In this document: positions 10,718-22,423 of the stretch, in pieces
Layout of the letters: each line of letters starts with the position of its first letter
Position numbering within the stretch: position 1 is the first letter of the stretch
Source: Isoetes taiwanensis
Lineage: Eukaryota > Streptophyta > Lycopodiopsida > Isoetales > Isoetaceae
Length of the DNA stretch: 64,000 bases
Direction: 5' to 3'
Assembly (NCBI GenBank): GCA_021234155.1
Contig: JAJEKV010000102.1
Coordinates: forward strand, 2,292,456-2,356,455
Position numbers and translations under genes: made by a program
Notes under the pieces: model-generated
Told to the model about the DNA's origin: nothing
What the model saw: the letters and a program-made list of their open reading frames with translations, nothing else
Database searches by the model: none

Positions 10718-12359
10718 TGTGACGTTCCAGGGGAATATACGCTATGAATACGTATATTCCTGGACCCGTCACTATACAAGTCTATCTTCATAGCCTTGTA
10801 TACCATAGATTGTGGCCCTAGGGGGCATGACTAAGTTATTCATATAACTTAGCCCACCTTAGGTTAAGACCAATTTCCACGTGGCCTTAACCTATTGGGC
10901 ACCCGCCACACGGACTTACCCTATTGGAGCCACGTGGCATAACATGTGAACCCTAACATATAAAGGCCTAAACCCTAACCCTAGGGCCTCTTTGGCTCCA
11001 ATGGTCAAATTGGGAACCGTCTTGGCCTTCGAAACTCCGTTTTGAGAACCGTCACTATTTGTGTAAGACATGAGCGTGGCCCCCCAGAGCGTGGCGACAT
11101 CGGCAGAGTGGGAGCTACCTCAACACCTTGAAGATCATGGAGCATGGGGTTTGGAGGGAGTGCTTCAGGAGCAGGTATGTAGGGTAGTAGTCATAGTAGT
11201 TCATCTGGAATTAGCATTCCAGATGAGTTAGTATCTTGTATCTATGGTAGAGCCATCCTAGAACCCGTATTCAACATCTTGAACCCTAATCAAGGAACCC
11301 TAACTGTAAGTTAGATATGTATGATTAGGTTAAGATGTTCTTATGATTATTTTCATGATGTGATGATTATATGATGATGGTTGATCATGTTTGCTCCTCT
11401 TGTGTTGGGAAGGGGGGTAGAGACCTAGAGCCATGTGTAGTATGCTCCTAGATTAGATCCCTTAGTTCCTATTAGTTGCGGCCTGTGCATAGGAACCCAC
11501 CGGGCTATGGAGGCTATGATGTGACTCAGCACTACACAACGGGGCTAGAGGCAATGCGGAGGGAGGATCCCTGCCGAGTGGGGGCTACGGGGGATCCCAT
11601 AGTGGGCTAGGCTTATGGTCGGTCACTTCTGTGGGGCTCGAGCATGGGTCCGACACCTCCCGGGCGATGGTGTCGCCGCCTCTCAAGAGTTGCAAGTGTC
11701 GGCTTTGGCTCTTGTTTTGGGGTTCATCGGGCACGCAATCGTGTGTCGCCACGATTCTCTAGTCGCTTAGGAGCCTCTAGACCCCGGAAGGGGAGATGCA
11801 ACCCTTCCCCGCCTCAGCGGACCAGGAGATGCAACCCGGAGTAGTCCCGGATGGGTGATGCCATGGGATTACGATCCCAGGAAGGCTAGAGTCATGCCGA
11901 GCCCCGATTGAGCCCATCCGCAAAGTATGCACCAGGAGGGGCGGATGGAGTGGTCAACCCCAGCCATTGTCTTATGCAAACCAGCCCCCCGGTGTGTTAT
12001 GACTCCATGCGCTCTATCTTGAGACCTATCCAAATCCCCACCTCCTTATGAGTCGAGCCATGGGTAGGAGCTCTCATGTTTTATGGTTTATGATTATCTT
12101 CTTTGCTCATGTGGATATGTGATGGACTACCCTTCGAGGTAGTATGTTGTATTGTTATTGCTAGTTCGACGTTGTTTATGCTTCGGCGATAGGAGCCCAT
12201 AGGGAAGGGCCAAAGAAGACACCTTCGTGTCCCTTTCCGCTTCTGGAAGTTCCATAGTGTGGGGATAGACGGAGGGCTGTCTGCGGTTGTTGAGCCGGAC
12301 GGGGGATTTCCCCCGAGTGTGTCACGGCCGGCCACCGTATGTTTAGCGAGGGAGTCACA
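10718..12359 (+). repeat. 5' LTR of element A
   Basis: 1642 bp, TGTGACGTTCC...gggagtcaca. The first 55 bp form an imperfect palindrome (CCAGGggAATATACG...CGTATATTCCTGG, flanked by TGTGACG/CGTCAC). Differences from the 3' LTR are mainly small changes at CG- or CNG-containing words. Confidence 0.95.
10877..10965 (+). promoter_or_regulatory. LTR A promoter: two G-boxes and TATA box
   Basis: CCACGTGG at 10877-10884, a second CACGTG at 10931-10936 and tataaag at 10959-10965, in the order and spacing of a plant promoter. CACGTG is the core bound by plant bZIP and bHLH factors. The same set recurs in the 3' LTR (TATA at 20399-20405). Transcription would start near 10990. Confidence 0.7.
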
Positions 12360-12360
12360 A

Positions 12361-12371
12361 TGGTATCGAGC
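12361..12371 (+). promoter_or_regulatory. Primer-binding site of element A (tRNA-iMet type)
   Basis: TGGTATCGAGC one base after the LTR end. It matches the 3' end complement of plant initiator tRNA-Met (TGGTATCAGAGC) apart from a small difference that also occurs in element C. Confidence 0.9.
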
Positions 12372-12895
12372 AATGTTCTTGGTTGACCAAGAGCTAGCGA
12401 CCATATCCCCTGAATAGGTAGACTAACCGCCTAGCTATGGAATGGAATGAGAATTCCAAATGGAACCGCGAAAATATGGGAGAATTTTTTTCCCCCATTA
12501 GCAGGGTCGTAATTAGATTAAGTATAGTCTAAGTGGTAGAAATAATATAGTCAAAAGAAACCTTCTAGTAAATTTGAGCTCAAGTTGTTCATGAACCGCA
12601 CCTTCCAAGCAAAAATTGAACGAGAAATCGCTCAAAAGAAAGCTTGAAAGAAATGGCGTGAAATGACCACTACTTGGCCCAAAAAGGAATTAGGAAATTT
12701 TGAGAAATAGTTAAGTGATTAGGGGAAGTACCTTAATTATTAACCCATAGTTATAATAAATTTACTCTTAAGAAAAAATAGCTAATAAACCTATGGAAAC
12801 ACCTCTACTCCCTAGAAGTTTCCAAATGGTAGATTGAACCTCTCCCTTACCCTTGTAAAGCGAATTAGAAGCTAATCTCCGAAGCTGCCGTAAGA
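12372..12895 (+). other. Element A leader before ORF1
   Basis: No open frame. AT-rich, with no clear TATA box of the kind seen before ORF1 in B and C, and no palindrome pair. Either the ORF1 promoter module has decayed beyond reading or A never had it. Confidence 0.5.
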
Positions 12896-13849
12896 GTGTC
12901 CACCGAACGAACAGCCGACGAGATCGATCCAAAGGAGCCGCGAGGATAGAGGCAAGATCGCTCGAAGAGGCCACCATCAAGGAAGGACCAAACAAGTAGC
13001 GAGAGCAACCCCGGCAACAGGAGCAACCCCAGCAACAGGGAGAGCAGGGGAAGAGCAAATAGCGAGAGCAACCTTGGCAACAGGAGCAACCCCAACACCA
13101 GGAAGAATAGGGGAGCAGCAAGCAGTAGGAGCAACCTCGACAATACAAGCAACCCAAGCAGCAGGAGGAGCAAAGAAGAAGGAAAGCGAAAGCAACCAAT
13201 GCGTAAGAAAAGCCGCATAAAGAGGCGGAAGTTAGGCGAGGGAGAGCATGGTTATCGAGAACCACTCCACGGACGAATCGCAGAGGATGAGCACGAGGAG
13301 GAAGGACCACACCAACAAGAGGAGGGCACAAGGGGCTAAAGAAGAAGAGGAGGAGGAGGCCGAAGAACGTGACGCTAGCCCACGCCGACAACCATACCCA
13401 ATGCACCCAAGGAGGGCAACATCAGCGAGAAGCTACTTAAAGCTCAAGCAAGATATGGAGTACGAGAAGAAGAAGGCAGCATGCAAGAATTATCTCCGCC
13501 AATGGATCTAACAAGGTAGCCGACCAGGGTCGAAAAGCTAGCCTCCACCACCTCAACTCGATTCCCCGAAGAAGGTCCGCCATGGGCCAAATCCCCAAAG
13601 ACAAAAGAGAGCTGCCTTCGTAATATTCGACATTGCCAACAGCGTACCAGTCTGATGATCCAGAAACTAAGGTCTATTGAGGAGTTCAAGATGGGCCGCG
13701 ACTACTGAACCACATCAACGATGGCGGGATCTCGCCAGGAAGCGGCCAAAGCCGAGGAGGCCAAGATCTGCACCATTCATGCCAAGAGGATGACCATTAT
13801 GCTCAAGAGCATGAACCTAGCGCGGAGGATTAGAAAAGATGAAATTTAG
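12896..13849 (+). pseudogene. Element A ORF1: decayed histone H3-like gene
   Basis: Degraded homologue of the H3-like ORF1 of B and C. The C-terminal 81 codons (13607-13849) read, with one stop, an H3 fold remnant: CLRNIRH (H3: ALREIRR), SLMIQKLR, then ICTIHAKRMTIM, NLARRIRK and a TAG at 13847-13849, close to H3 CAIHAKRVTIM and QLARRIRG. The middle of helix 2 is shortened. Upstream lie a Pro-rich segment, a Lys/Glu helix (KLKQDMEYEKKKAACKNYLR, 13440-13500) and a Gln/Glu-rich linker with CAGGAGCAACC-like repeats (13000-13190). The start is uncertain; 12896 is placed where weak similarity to the B start appears. Confidence 0.7.
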
Positions 13850-13938
13850 GAACCTTTGAATAAGATTTTGAACTTGTATATATATATATGTTCCTAGAAG
13901 TAATGGTTGCATGTACATATATGGAGTCAAAGTCAACT

Positions 13939-14003
13939 CGGGTTGCATCGCGCGAAAGGCCTCTGCGTCGCGAACGCAAGCCTCATTTGGGCGACGCGAC
14001 CCG
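13939..14003. repeat. Palindrome 1 upstream of element A ORF2
   Basis: Inverted repeat with arms tcgggttgcatcgcgcg and gggcgacgcgacccga around a roughly 30-base loop. It contains GCGCGAAA (13950-13957), the core of an E2F-type site. It lies between the ORF1 stop and the ORF2 TATA box, the same place as the palindrome pairs of B and C. Confidence 0.7.
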
Positions 14004-14134
14004 ATTTCGCCATTTTGTAGCTAATTCATGTCCAAATTAAGTAATAAAAGTTGCTAATTGAGTTAGAATCATGCTAGAAAGTCATATTAGGATCTTCTAA
14101 CACCCTAAAATTTTTCCTAAAGGTTGAAATAACC

Positions 14135-14211
14135 CGAAATCGGGTCCCGTCGCGCCAAACACGTCTGCGCCCGCGACGCAGACCCGATCCGCGCGACGCC
14201 ACCCGATTTCG
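14135..14211. repeat. Palindrome 2 upstream of element A ORF2
   Basis: Arms cgaaatcgggtcccgtcgcg (from 14135) and its complement (to 14211) match at all but two bases over about 21. The shared word CCCGATTTCGCC links it to palindrome 1 about 200 bp away. Confidence 0.75.
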
Positions 14212-14385
14212 CCAGAATTTGCCTAACTTGACCAAATTTGACCCAACAAACTGCCATGTAGTGTTTCTTGCTTTGTTTTGTTTAGAATTGCACTTCATGG
14301 TAGTTCATTTGGATACCCATGGCCACAGATTTGAAGTCTTCCCCATTAAGAACCTTTGTGCACGGAACCCGAGGTACCCCTAGTC

Positions 14386-14393
14386 TATAAAAA
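14386..14393 (+). promoter_or_regulatory. TATA box of element A ORF2
   Basis: tataaaaa in the context gtctataaaaaggg, 118 bp before the ORF2 ATG at 14504 and followed by a CT-rich leader. The same spacing is seen in B (114 bp) and C (114 bp). Confidence 0.75.
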
Positions 14394-14503
14394 GGGCCCT
14401 CATTTGTCATTTTCTCCCCATCAGAATTGCTCTCAGCTCCTTTGGCGATTTTCTAGCCCTTTGCTTAATCCCAGCAGCCATTTTTCATAGCTATCTCTGC
14501 TCA

Positions 14504-14659
14504 ATGGCACCATCAAGCTTTGTTAGATGGTACAGTGAGGCCAATCACGTCCGTGATTTCCCTGCCGAGCAAGCCTTCCATATCTTTGATCATCTCTTTG
14601 ATCTCCATGCCATTTTGACTAGAACTCCCCTATTACACCGACATCATTTGCCAATATGA
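14504..14659 (+). pseudogene. Element A ORF2, N-terminal remnant
   Basis: ATG at 14504 begins a 51-codon frame (MAPSSFVRWYSEANHV..., ending at TGA 14657-14659). Assigned to ORF2 by position: after the palindrome pair, 118 bp after a TATA box, and starting Met-Ala as in B (22423) and C (49380). Residue similarity to B and C is weak. Later codons could not be followed. Confidence 0.5.
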
Positions 14660-17350
14660 CCAAGCCTTAGAGTTAGAACCAAGATCCTTAAGCTAGATAG
14701 AGACGGCATCTGCACTCATCACAGCTTAGTTGTCGCTCTTATCTTGCTAAGTGTCTTCTTGTCTACATATAGGTAGTATAATTAAACCTTTTCCTTAGAA
14801 ACCCAGCTAGTTGCCAAGGCCTTAGAAATTGTTGTCACACGTTGGTATGATACACCAACACACGTTATAGGTGCACTATCATCAAGTGTCTTCAGCCATA
14901 CCTTTGTATCATAGATAATTATCTAGAAATTCATCCTATCTAGGTAATTCAGTCTAGCACACCAAGTACACCCAGTGAATGAGTCTCCTTCTACCACCCC
15001 CATGATAGTAAATAAGTACCTTTCTCAGTATCTAGGTATAAAAATAGGGTTTGTAAAGTAGCCATAAATAATTGTTGTGTGATAGTATTAACTACCTTGG
15101 CATAGGGCAGTAATATAGGGTAGGAGAATCTTCCTTGCAGATTCTTGACAGTGGAGCCACTCGACAACATCAACGAATCGAAAGCAGTGGGCAACCTTAT
15201 CGAAGAAACTTCAGCAAATCAAAGGCCAAGATGGTGTACAGGGAAGCCCGAACACAAATAATAAAGAGGAGGCCAAAGGAAGGACGATTGCGACATCAAG
15301 ATTAGACACAAGACTGCCAAGAGGGCTATGCAACAGTCAATGGGCATCATGGCACTTACAAAATTGCTCACATTAGGGGAAGGGTATCTCCTAGTCAAGG
15401 ATACTCTCCAAGTGCCATATTGCCTCGAGGAACGACCCCACATCGATGACTAATGTCACAGCTACGCCACCAACAAGTAGACTTCATCGACTTATGATAT
15501 CAAGAGCCCTAAAGGATGAGACTGGACATACCTCCTCGGAAGAAAAATTATCATAGGTAGCCAGGCCATAGTAGTATCAGATTTGGCCTTCAAGCAAACA
15601 TGCTTGACTAAGGAGGTACTACAAGCCAGCAAGGGTGGGCTTCTCAGGAATAGGAATATGGCGAACTGCAACAAACTTCTTCCTCATCAGCCCCGATACT
15701 TCAGAGCAGCTGCATCAACCTCGACAGCGCCATATCAAGATCACGACAATCTTCTATCTTAGAGGTTGGAGGTCAAACATCATCAAGAAGAGGCATCATG
15801 GGGGACCAAATACCAACATTATTAATGGATCGGTCAAGATTAGTCCTTGCAGATGGATGCACATAAACTCCTCTCAGCAAGAGAAGTTGCACAGTTAGAA
15901 GTGGTAAAGCACTCGACATTGTCTTCAGCCTTATAACAGCAGCATGTGGCCAGCAGGACAAAGAATAGAATCGACAAGATCAACACAACAATATCAATTC
16001 AGGAGTTAGAAGAATCATCCTCGAATCTCATAACCTTCAAGGCAGATGAGTCAAACACGAAAGATTCTACACGGTGGTGAACATTACCTCCAAGCCTTTG
16101 GGATGCAACACCGAACCTTATGTCGCCACTACATCAGCAAGTCCATTAAGAGGGATAATGTTAATGAAGGTAATCAGCAGCAACATTAAGGACGACCAGA
16201 GTCAGAATATGTGCATTAAAAGAAAGCAGGGCACTTGAATGATCATGCAACAACTTCAAGGATACCAGATTCTTTCAACAAATTATGGATCATCGCCTTG
16301 CTACTCCAGCGACTAACGACTACACCAGCTTTAAGCAAGCTAGAGGACCTATCAGATAGTTGAGTTTCTTAGAATTATGGGTGATAGCATCCATGATGGG
16401 ATTGGGACGAAATTTCGAGTAGATTTTGTCTTTTCTTTTAGAAAGATGGACCCAAGAATTGAGCAAGCTTCAAGGATTGGGAAGAAAATGTATGAGGTAC
16501 AATAATCGTATACATTGCTGGCAGATATCCAACTTATTGGAACCTCTTCGTGAGCTTGATCACCTCGCTAAGAAGGATTCAATAATAGGATAACCGTCGA
16601 CCATGTATATGACGAGTACTTCCGCAGCATAAGAAATAATCCGACCAAATGAAGGGAAGCAATCTAATAAGTCCGGCCAACTTCTTAGATGGCATCAACT
16701 CAAAGGTGGGACTATTTCAAGAGGGCAAATAATTAAGAAAGGGTAGATCCTAGAGTATAGATTAGATCTAAAACAAGAATAATTATCTAATCATATAGTT
16801 TTCTATGTGTGCCCAAAAGTAATGTCATGCCGACTAACTTGTGGCCATAGGATTTATGTAAGTAGTTCTTTAACTTGTAATTTTGCACCTCCTAGAGGAC
16901 GGACATCTTTAAGAGCAAGACTCTTAAGTCTAAATCTAGGTCAGTAATTAAGCCAAGGCCAAGTAATTAGCAGCACCAACAGAACAAGAGTCAAGTTCGA
17001 CATCAACCTAGAGCGAAGCAAAGTGGAGCATCGGCACCAACTTATGTACATTGGCAATTATGACCTCACAATAAGCAGGCAATATTAAAGCTGGCTAAGG
17101 CAATAATTGATTATCATAAGCAAGAGATACTTATCCCAGCACCAAAGAGCAAGTACCTTATAATTTAAGTTAAGGAAGTAATTCCAATCGTGCAACGCAT
17201 GTCAGTAAAGCAATTACTTAAGTACATCAGGAGGAATGAGGTCGTACATAAGCTACAAGTTGTCTTGGGCAGACTACAAGAGTAAGAAGGAAGATGCTAC
17301 TTCAAAACAGTTGCCTCGGCCAATTTCTAAGTTAATCAAGAAGTCCCATG
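14660..17350 (+). other. Element A decayed ORF2, gag and protease region
   Basis: By position this should hold the rest of ORF2, gag and protease. No frame stays open for more than about 90 codons and no motif could be assigned with confidence. Base composition resembles the flanking coding remnants. Confidence 0.45.
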
Positions 17351-17352
17351 AT

Positions 17353-18010
17353 ATATCTCCAGGTGAAATTTGAGAGCTTTTGCTCTATAGAGGCATAGAG
17401 TCTGAAATCACTCTTGCACCAGAGGCAGGGCCGATCAGTAAGGCTCTTTATAGAATCAGCACTTCCGAGCTAGCAGAGCTCAAGAAGCGGTTGTAGGAGT
17501 TGATCGACTTGGGGATCCTTTCGGCCAAGAGGGAAGTCTAAAGGTGTATATCAACCATGGGCAGCTCAACAAGCAACGACATAATGGATCAGCCCCAAGA
17601 AGCAGGATTCTTCTACAAAATCGACTTAAGCTCGGGCAATCAGCAAATAAGGATGAAGGGGGAAGGTAATTATAAGACTCCTTCAGAACTTGGTATGGGC
17701 ACTATCACTTCACAGTAATGCCCTTGAGTCTATGGAATGCTCCACCAACTTGTATGCATTTGAGGACGACATCTTCGAAGATTCCTTGGATGAATTCTTC
17801 ATCAATTCTCTTCGACGACATCGTGATCTACAGCAAATCAATGGAAGAGCATGCAGCCGTGGAGATGTTAAGACGTCGCCACTCATTGGCAAGCTTTTGA
17901 AGCAGCAATTTGCAATGCCATCTCCACTTCGGCAAGCGAATTCGGCAAGAAGATAGAAGAAGCCATCTTCCCCAACATGGAGTTCAAGCACATAATGGGC
18001 TAGTCTTTGC
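17353..18010 (+). pseudogene. pol: Element A reverse transcriptase fragment
   Basis: Plus-strand frames read the start of a Ty3 RT: LAPEAGPISKALYRIS, SELAELKKRL-stop-ELIDLGIL (family: ELKKQLxELLDKGF), then a garbled stretch and FFYKIDLSSGNQQIRMK (family: [16 protein letters not shown]). The catalytic FxDDILVYS block survives only in disrupted form near 17810-17850 (SSTTS-stop-STANQWKSM-like in one frame). Stops include a TAG where the family has Gln, consistent with C-to-T change. Confidence 0.8.
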
Positions 18011-18019
18011 AAGAGTGCA

Positions 18020-19060
18020 AGGACGGATTAAGAAAGAGAAACCTACAAATATTTTAAAAAGGAAGGTAATCTTTAATAGCAAAGAACAACTATGCGTATC
18101 CAAAGTATAAGAAGTAAGAGAAATCTTCCATGATACGCATAATAGCCCTATTTCCGGCCATGCAAAATTTATAAAGGTCTACTCCAAGATTAGAAGTAGC
18201 TACTTCTGGCCGGACATGAAGAAGCAGATAGTCAGATATATCCAAGAATGTCAGTGGCATCAGCAGACAAGGGCGGAACAACTTCAAATTTTAGGAGTTT
18301 TGGAACCTTGGGCGGTGCCAGACGCCAAGTGGGAAATTATAGTTGGCCTTCCAAGGACAACAAGAAGCTTTGAAGCCTTGATGGTTGTGGTATATAGCTT
18401 ATTGAAAGGGCACATACTTGCCATGCCACACCATAGACACCGCCTTGGATCTAGCCGTGTGGTCTAAATAAGAGTTCTTTTAGGCTGCATGGAAGGCACA
18501 GGTCGATCATCACCAATAGAGATCCGAAGTTCTTTAGCGACGCTTAGCAAGACTTCTTCAACACGAGCTGCGCCAACTTGTTGATGAGTTTTGCTTATCA
18601 TTTGTAGTCAATCGGCAAAGGGACCGCACCAACACAATTTTGGAGAGCACATTGAGAAACTATGATTGGAACAAGTAATCCAAATGGGCCGATACATCCA
18701 CCTGATCAATTACGTACAATAATATGAAGCAAGAGTCATCGAAGATGTCTCCCCCATGATCAGTTACAATTATCAATGTTTGACCCTAGTTATGTGGCAT
18801 AATCTAGTGCCCTAGGTGGAAGTTTCTCAACAGCGGCAGCAGGTATGCGGTAGCTTTTGGTAGAAGTGTGAGAATATCTTCAACAGCATGGGCACATCTG
18901 AAGAGTCTAGCAGATAGACATAAAACTCCTCGAGAGTTGTTTTGTTGTGGCAAATAAAGTTGGCTCAAGTAAAGGTTAAGCAAGGGAAGCTTCGCATCGG
19001 CAATTGTAAGAAGCTCGCCCCTAGGTGGGCCGGTCCATTCAAGATCCTGGAGAAGAGTGG
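18020..19060 (+). pseudogene. pol: Element A integrase
   Basis: Zinc domain HDTHNSPISGHAKF (about 18130), then SSYFWPDMKKQIVRYIQECQ (18196-18260), a stretch reading LGVLEPWAVPDAKWE (18290-18335) and the core start GLPRTTRSFEALMVVV (18342-18390). Downstream, KQGKLRIGNCKKLAPRWAGP (near 18980-19035) is the C-terminal GPF/Y-type module. Several stops between. Sequence is close to the integrases of B and C. Confidence 0.85.
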
Positions 19061-19285
19061 GATCTCAGGCCTACAAATTGGATCTCTCGGCCCACCTTAA
19101 GGTCATTCAAGAAGGCTAGGTGGTCTCAATTCCTCCAATATTTGGTCAAGTGGAAGCACTTGCCCGTGGAAGACGTGACATGGGTACTGAAGCAGGATTT
19201 GGAGAAGCAATACCCAGAGTTTAGGAAGGAGTTTGATGGGCGAGTCGTCTCTGATTTGGTCGACGCCGACTTGCCAGGAGGTTAG
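19025..19285 (+). pseudogene. pol: Element A integrase C-terminal chromodomain
   Basis: An 86-codon open frame with SQFLQYLVKWKHLPVEDVTW and VLKQDLEKQYPEFRKEFDG, a chromovirus chromodomain at the integrase C-terminus. This domain usually binds methylated histone tails or heterochromatin and steers insertion. The stop follows DADLPGG at 19283-19285. The same domain ends pol in B and C. Confidence 0.88.
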
Positions 19286-19370
19286 CTTAGTATGTTTCTT
19301 AGTTAGCCTTAAGTTCTGGCTCATGTATTCTAGTTAGTAGAGTGCATGTGCCAGAATCTTGGAACGTGTG

Positions 19371-19690
19371 GGCGATGATGGGATACGCCTTTAAGGCATT
19401 CTCTAGGCCAACACGCACCAAGAGGTGCGCATGACCATTAGGGTCATGTGAGTGAGGAATGAGGCATGGTGGGCGATGATGGGACATCGACCGGATGCTC
19501 TCTATGCCGCGATGCGGGGTACGCACACCTGGCCGTAGGAGGGTCATGGTGAAGGTTAAAGTGATCATGCGCGATGATGGGATCGTGAGACGTTCCCTAG
19601 CTTAAAACCCTTGGGGCATGATGCACTAGGGGTACTCGGCACCGGGTAACCGAGTACAAGGTAGCACTTGATCATGGGCGATGATAGGAT
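19371..19690 (+). repeat. About 100-bp tandem repeat in element A 3' region
   Basis: The word GGCGATGATGGGA or a close variant recurs at 19371, 19472, 19570 and 19677 (spacing 101, 98, 107). Flanking text is partly shared. It lies between the chromodomain stop and the polypurine tract. Confidence 0.7.
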
Positions 19691-20121
19691 CATCTTAAAT
19701 GGTCCTTAAGCTCAAATCCGAAAGGGCCATGATCGAGTGCAAGGTAGTAGGGTAACCTCGAGCTAGTAATTCGGCTCGAGGAGGTAGGTAAGGGGGGTGG
19801 TCCCCTAAAACCACAAATTTATTAATTAAACTAACGTAATGTGCTCCTTGTGCAGGCAAATAAGAGGTGGGCATCGAGGAGGGGCGCATTACGAGAGGAT
19901 AGGGGGAGCCATAATTTAGATTATGAACCCTAATAACTCTTATAGTAATATTTCCTAATTATTATAAGAAGTAACTTGTTAAGGTTGTATAATTTTGTAT
20001 AAGTACAAATATAGCCTAAATTTTGACAAGTAACTTTTATTAGGAAGTTGACCGTTTAAATTGAATTAAAGAGTATGTTATGTTGTTTTGCAGGCATAAG
20101 GTAGGTTAGTCACCTTAGCGC

Positions 20122-20157
20122 AATGCTGAGGACAGCATTGTCCTAAGGGGGGGAGAA
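20122..20157 (+). promoter_or_regulatory. AGGA hairpin and polypurine tract of element A
   Basis: Perfect hairpin AATGCTG-AGGA-CAGCATT (20122-20139), then polypurine tract aagggggggagaa (20145-20157) abutting the 3' LTR. Confidence 0.88.
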
Positions 20158-21800
20158 TGTGACGTTCCAGGGGAATATACGCTATGAATAACGATATTCT
20201 GGACCCTATCACTATACAAGTCTATCTTCATAGCCTTGTATACCATAGATTGTGGCCCTAGGGGGCATGACTAAGTTATTCATATAACTTAGCCCACCTT
20301 AGGTTAAGACCAATTTCCACGTGGCCTTAACCTATTGGGCACCCGCCACACGGACTTACCCTATTGGAGCCACGTGGCATAACATGTGAACCCTAACATA
20401 TAAAGGCCTAAACCCTAACCCTAGGCCTCTTTGCTGGCTCCAACAGTCTGGGAACCGTCTTCGCGCTCGAAACTCCGTTTCGAGAACCGTCTGCTGTGGC
20501 ACAGCATAGCGTGGCAGCCCCCAGAGCGTGAGCGCATCAGCAGGAGTGGGAGCTACCTCGAACACCTTGAAGATCATGGAGACGCCCGGGTTTGGAGGGA
20601 GTGCTTCAGGAGCAGGTATGTAGGGTAGTAGTCATAGTAGTTCATCTGGAATTAGCATTCCAGATGAGTTAGTATCTTGTATCTATGGTAGAGCCATCCT
20701 AGAACCCGTATTCAACATCTTGAACCCTAATCAAGGAACCCTAACTGTAAGTTAGATATGTATGATTAGGTTAAGATGTTCTTATGATTATTTTCATGAT
20801 GTGATGATTATATGATGATGGTTGATCATGTTTGCTCCTCTTGTGTTGGGAAGGGGGGTAGAGACCTAGAGCCATGTGTAGTATGCTCCTAGATTAGATC
20901 CCTTAGTTCCTATTAGTTGCGGCCTGTGCATAGGAACCCACCGGGCTATGGAGGCTATGATGTGACTCAGCACTACACAACGGGGCTAGAGGCAATGCGG
21001 AGGGAGGATCCCTGCCGAGTGGGGGGGCTACGGGGATCCCATAGTGGGCTAGGCTTATGGTCTGCCACTTCGTGGGGCCGGAGCATGGGTCCGACACCTC
21101 CCCGGCGATGGTGTCGCCTCGCCTCTCAAGAGCTGCAAGTGTCAACCTGGCTCTTGTTTTGGGGGTTCAGTCGGGTACGAATCGTGTGTCGCCACGATTC
21201 TCTAGTCGCCCGAGGAGCCTCTAGACCCCGGGAAGGGGAGATGCAACCCTTCCTGCCTCAACGGACCAGGGAGATGCAACCTGGAGTAGTCCCGATGGGT
21301 GATGCCATGGGATTACGATCCGAAGGCTAGAGTCATGCCGAAGCCTGATTGAGCCCATCCGCAAAGTATGCAATGTGAGGGGCTGATGGAGTGGTCAACC
21401 CTAGCCATTGTCTTATGCCAGCCCTCGCCAGCAGTTATGACTCTGTTCATTTATCTTGAGACCTATCCAAATCCTACCTCCTTATGAGTCGAGCCATGGG
21501 TAGGAGCTCTCATGTTTTATGGTTTATGATTATCTTCTTTGCTCATGTGGATATGTGATGGACTACCCTTCGAGGTAGTATGTGTTGTATTGTTATTGCT
21601 AGTTCTCGACGTTGTTTATGCTTCCGCACCGTGATAGGAGCCCATAGGGGAAGGGCGCGGCACCTTCGTGTCCCCCTTTCCGCACTACGGAAGTTCCATA
21701 GTGCGATAGGGGAGGGCCCGTCAGGCGGTTGTTGAGCCGGACGGGGATTTCCTCGCCGAGTGTACGGCCGTGGCCATAATGTTTAGCAGGTGGAGCCACA
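20158..21800 (+). repeat. 3' LTR of element A
   Basis: 1643 bp, TGTGACGTTCC...tggagccaca. Pairs with 10718-12359. Confidence 0.95.
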
Positions 21801-21805
21801 CTAGC
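21801..21805. repeat. Target site duplication of element A (right, CTAGC)
   Basis: Identical to 10713-10717; element B ORF2 resumes here. Confidence 0.95.
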
Positions 21806-22423
21806 CCAAGTGGGGAGCGACTCTGAGTGTCCGGCGGCTCCGCCGAAGTTGGGTAGCTCCTCTTACGCTTGCCGCCGTTCTTCCTCTAGGTCGAGCTCCG
21901 CGGTACTCTTCCTCGCTCAATTCCTCTTCTTCGCTCTTTTTCCTTCCGCCTTTGCCGGTACCGCAAAAGCATCTGTTTCGGCTTGCCGAGGATGATATGG
22001 GGTCCACCTCCATGGGAGGAATAGAGGTTCCCCCATTGGGTTTTCAAAGATTGGGGAAAGGAATATGGCCAAAGCGGCGGTATAGGAGAGAAGTACTTGG
22101 TCCCTGCCAACCGTCGACCATGTAATCCGCAACCTCTCGTGCCTTGTTGGTCAAATACTTGGCGATGTTCGACATCACCCAAGGCTGCTTAAAGGGATGG
22201 GCAGGGAACAAAATAGCCCGTGCAAGGGGGAAGTTGTACTAGGGATTGTCCTACCCTAGCTTGGAACTCAGCCAATACTCGCCTATATTCTGGCGTTGCA
22301 TGCAAAGTTGCTTGGACATCTATCTCTTTGCCAAAGACTCGGAATATGTCATTGACATCCGCCTCGCAAGAAGATGGGCACCGGGCTACCGCACCATCGC
22401 CTCAAGTCGCAGCCAGCTGCCAT
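21806..22423 (-). pseudogene. Element B ORF2, N-terminal part (unknown function)
   Basis: The ATG at 22423 lies 114 bp after a TATA box and agrees with the cleaner start in element C (MATSDFEDDSAVARYAHLLE). Visible words: EADVNDIFRVFGKEIDVQAT, PEYRRVLAEFQARVGQSLVQ, a break at CPSL-stop, then AKYLTNKAREVADYMVDGWQ, a GTSIPP segment and an acidic run (KSEEEELSEEE). Together with 9803-10717 the gene spans about 511 codons, against 517 in C. No domain recognised. Confidence 0.75.

Larger units (their letters stand above)
10718..21800 (+). mobile_element. Ty3/chromovirus element A, nested in element B ORF2
   Basis: Plus-strand 11,083-bp element with near-identical LTRs (1642 and 1643 bp), perfect CTAGC duplication, tRNA-iMet-type primer site, polypurine tract and, in order, decayed H3-like ORF1, palindrome pair, TATA box, ORF2 start, unreadable gag/protease, RT fragment, integrase and chromodomain. 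The LTRs look young while the coding region is riddled with stops, so it probably moved as a defective copy using proteins from a relative. Confidence 0.95.

Noticed and set aside
12768-13406. 212-residue Leu/Cys-rich minus-strand frame, membrane-protein-like
   Set aside because: It is antisense to the Gln/Glu-rich linker of the decayed H3-like gene in element A; Leu/Cys/Ala repeats are what CAGGAGCAACC repeats give on the other strand.
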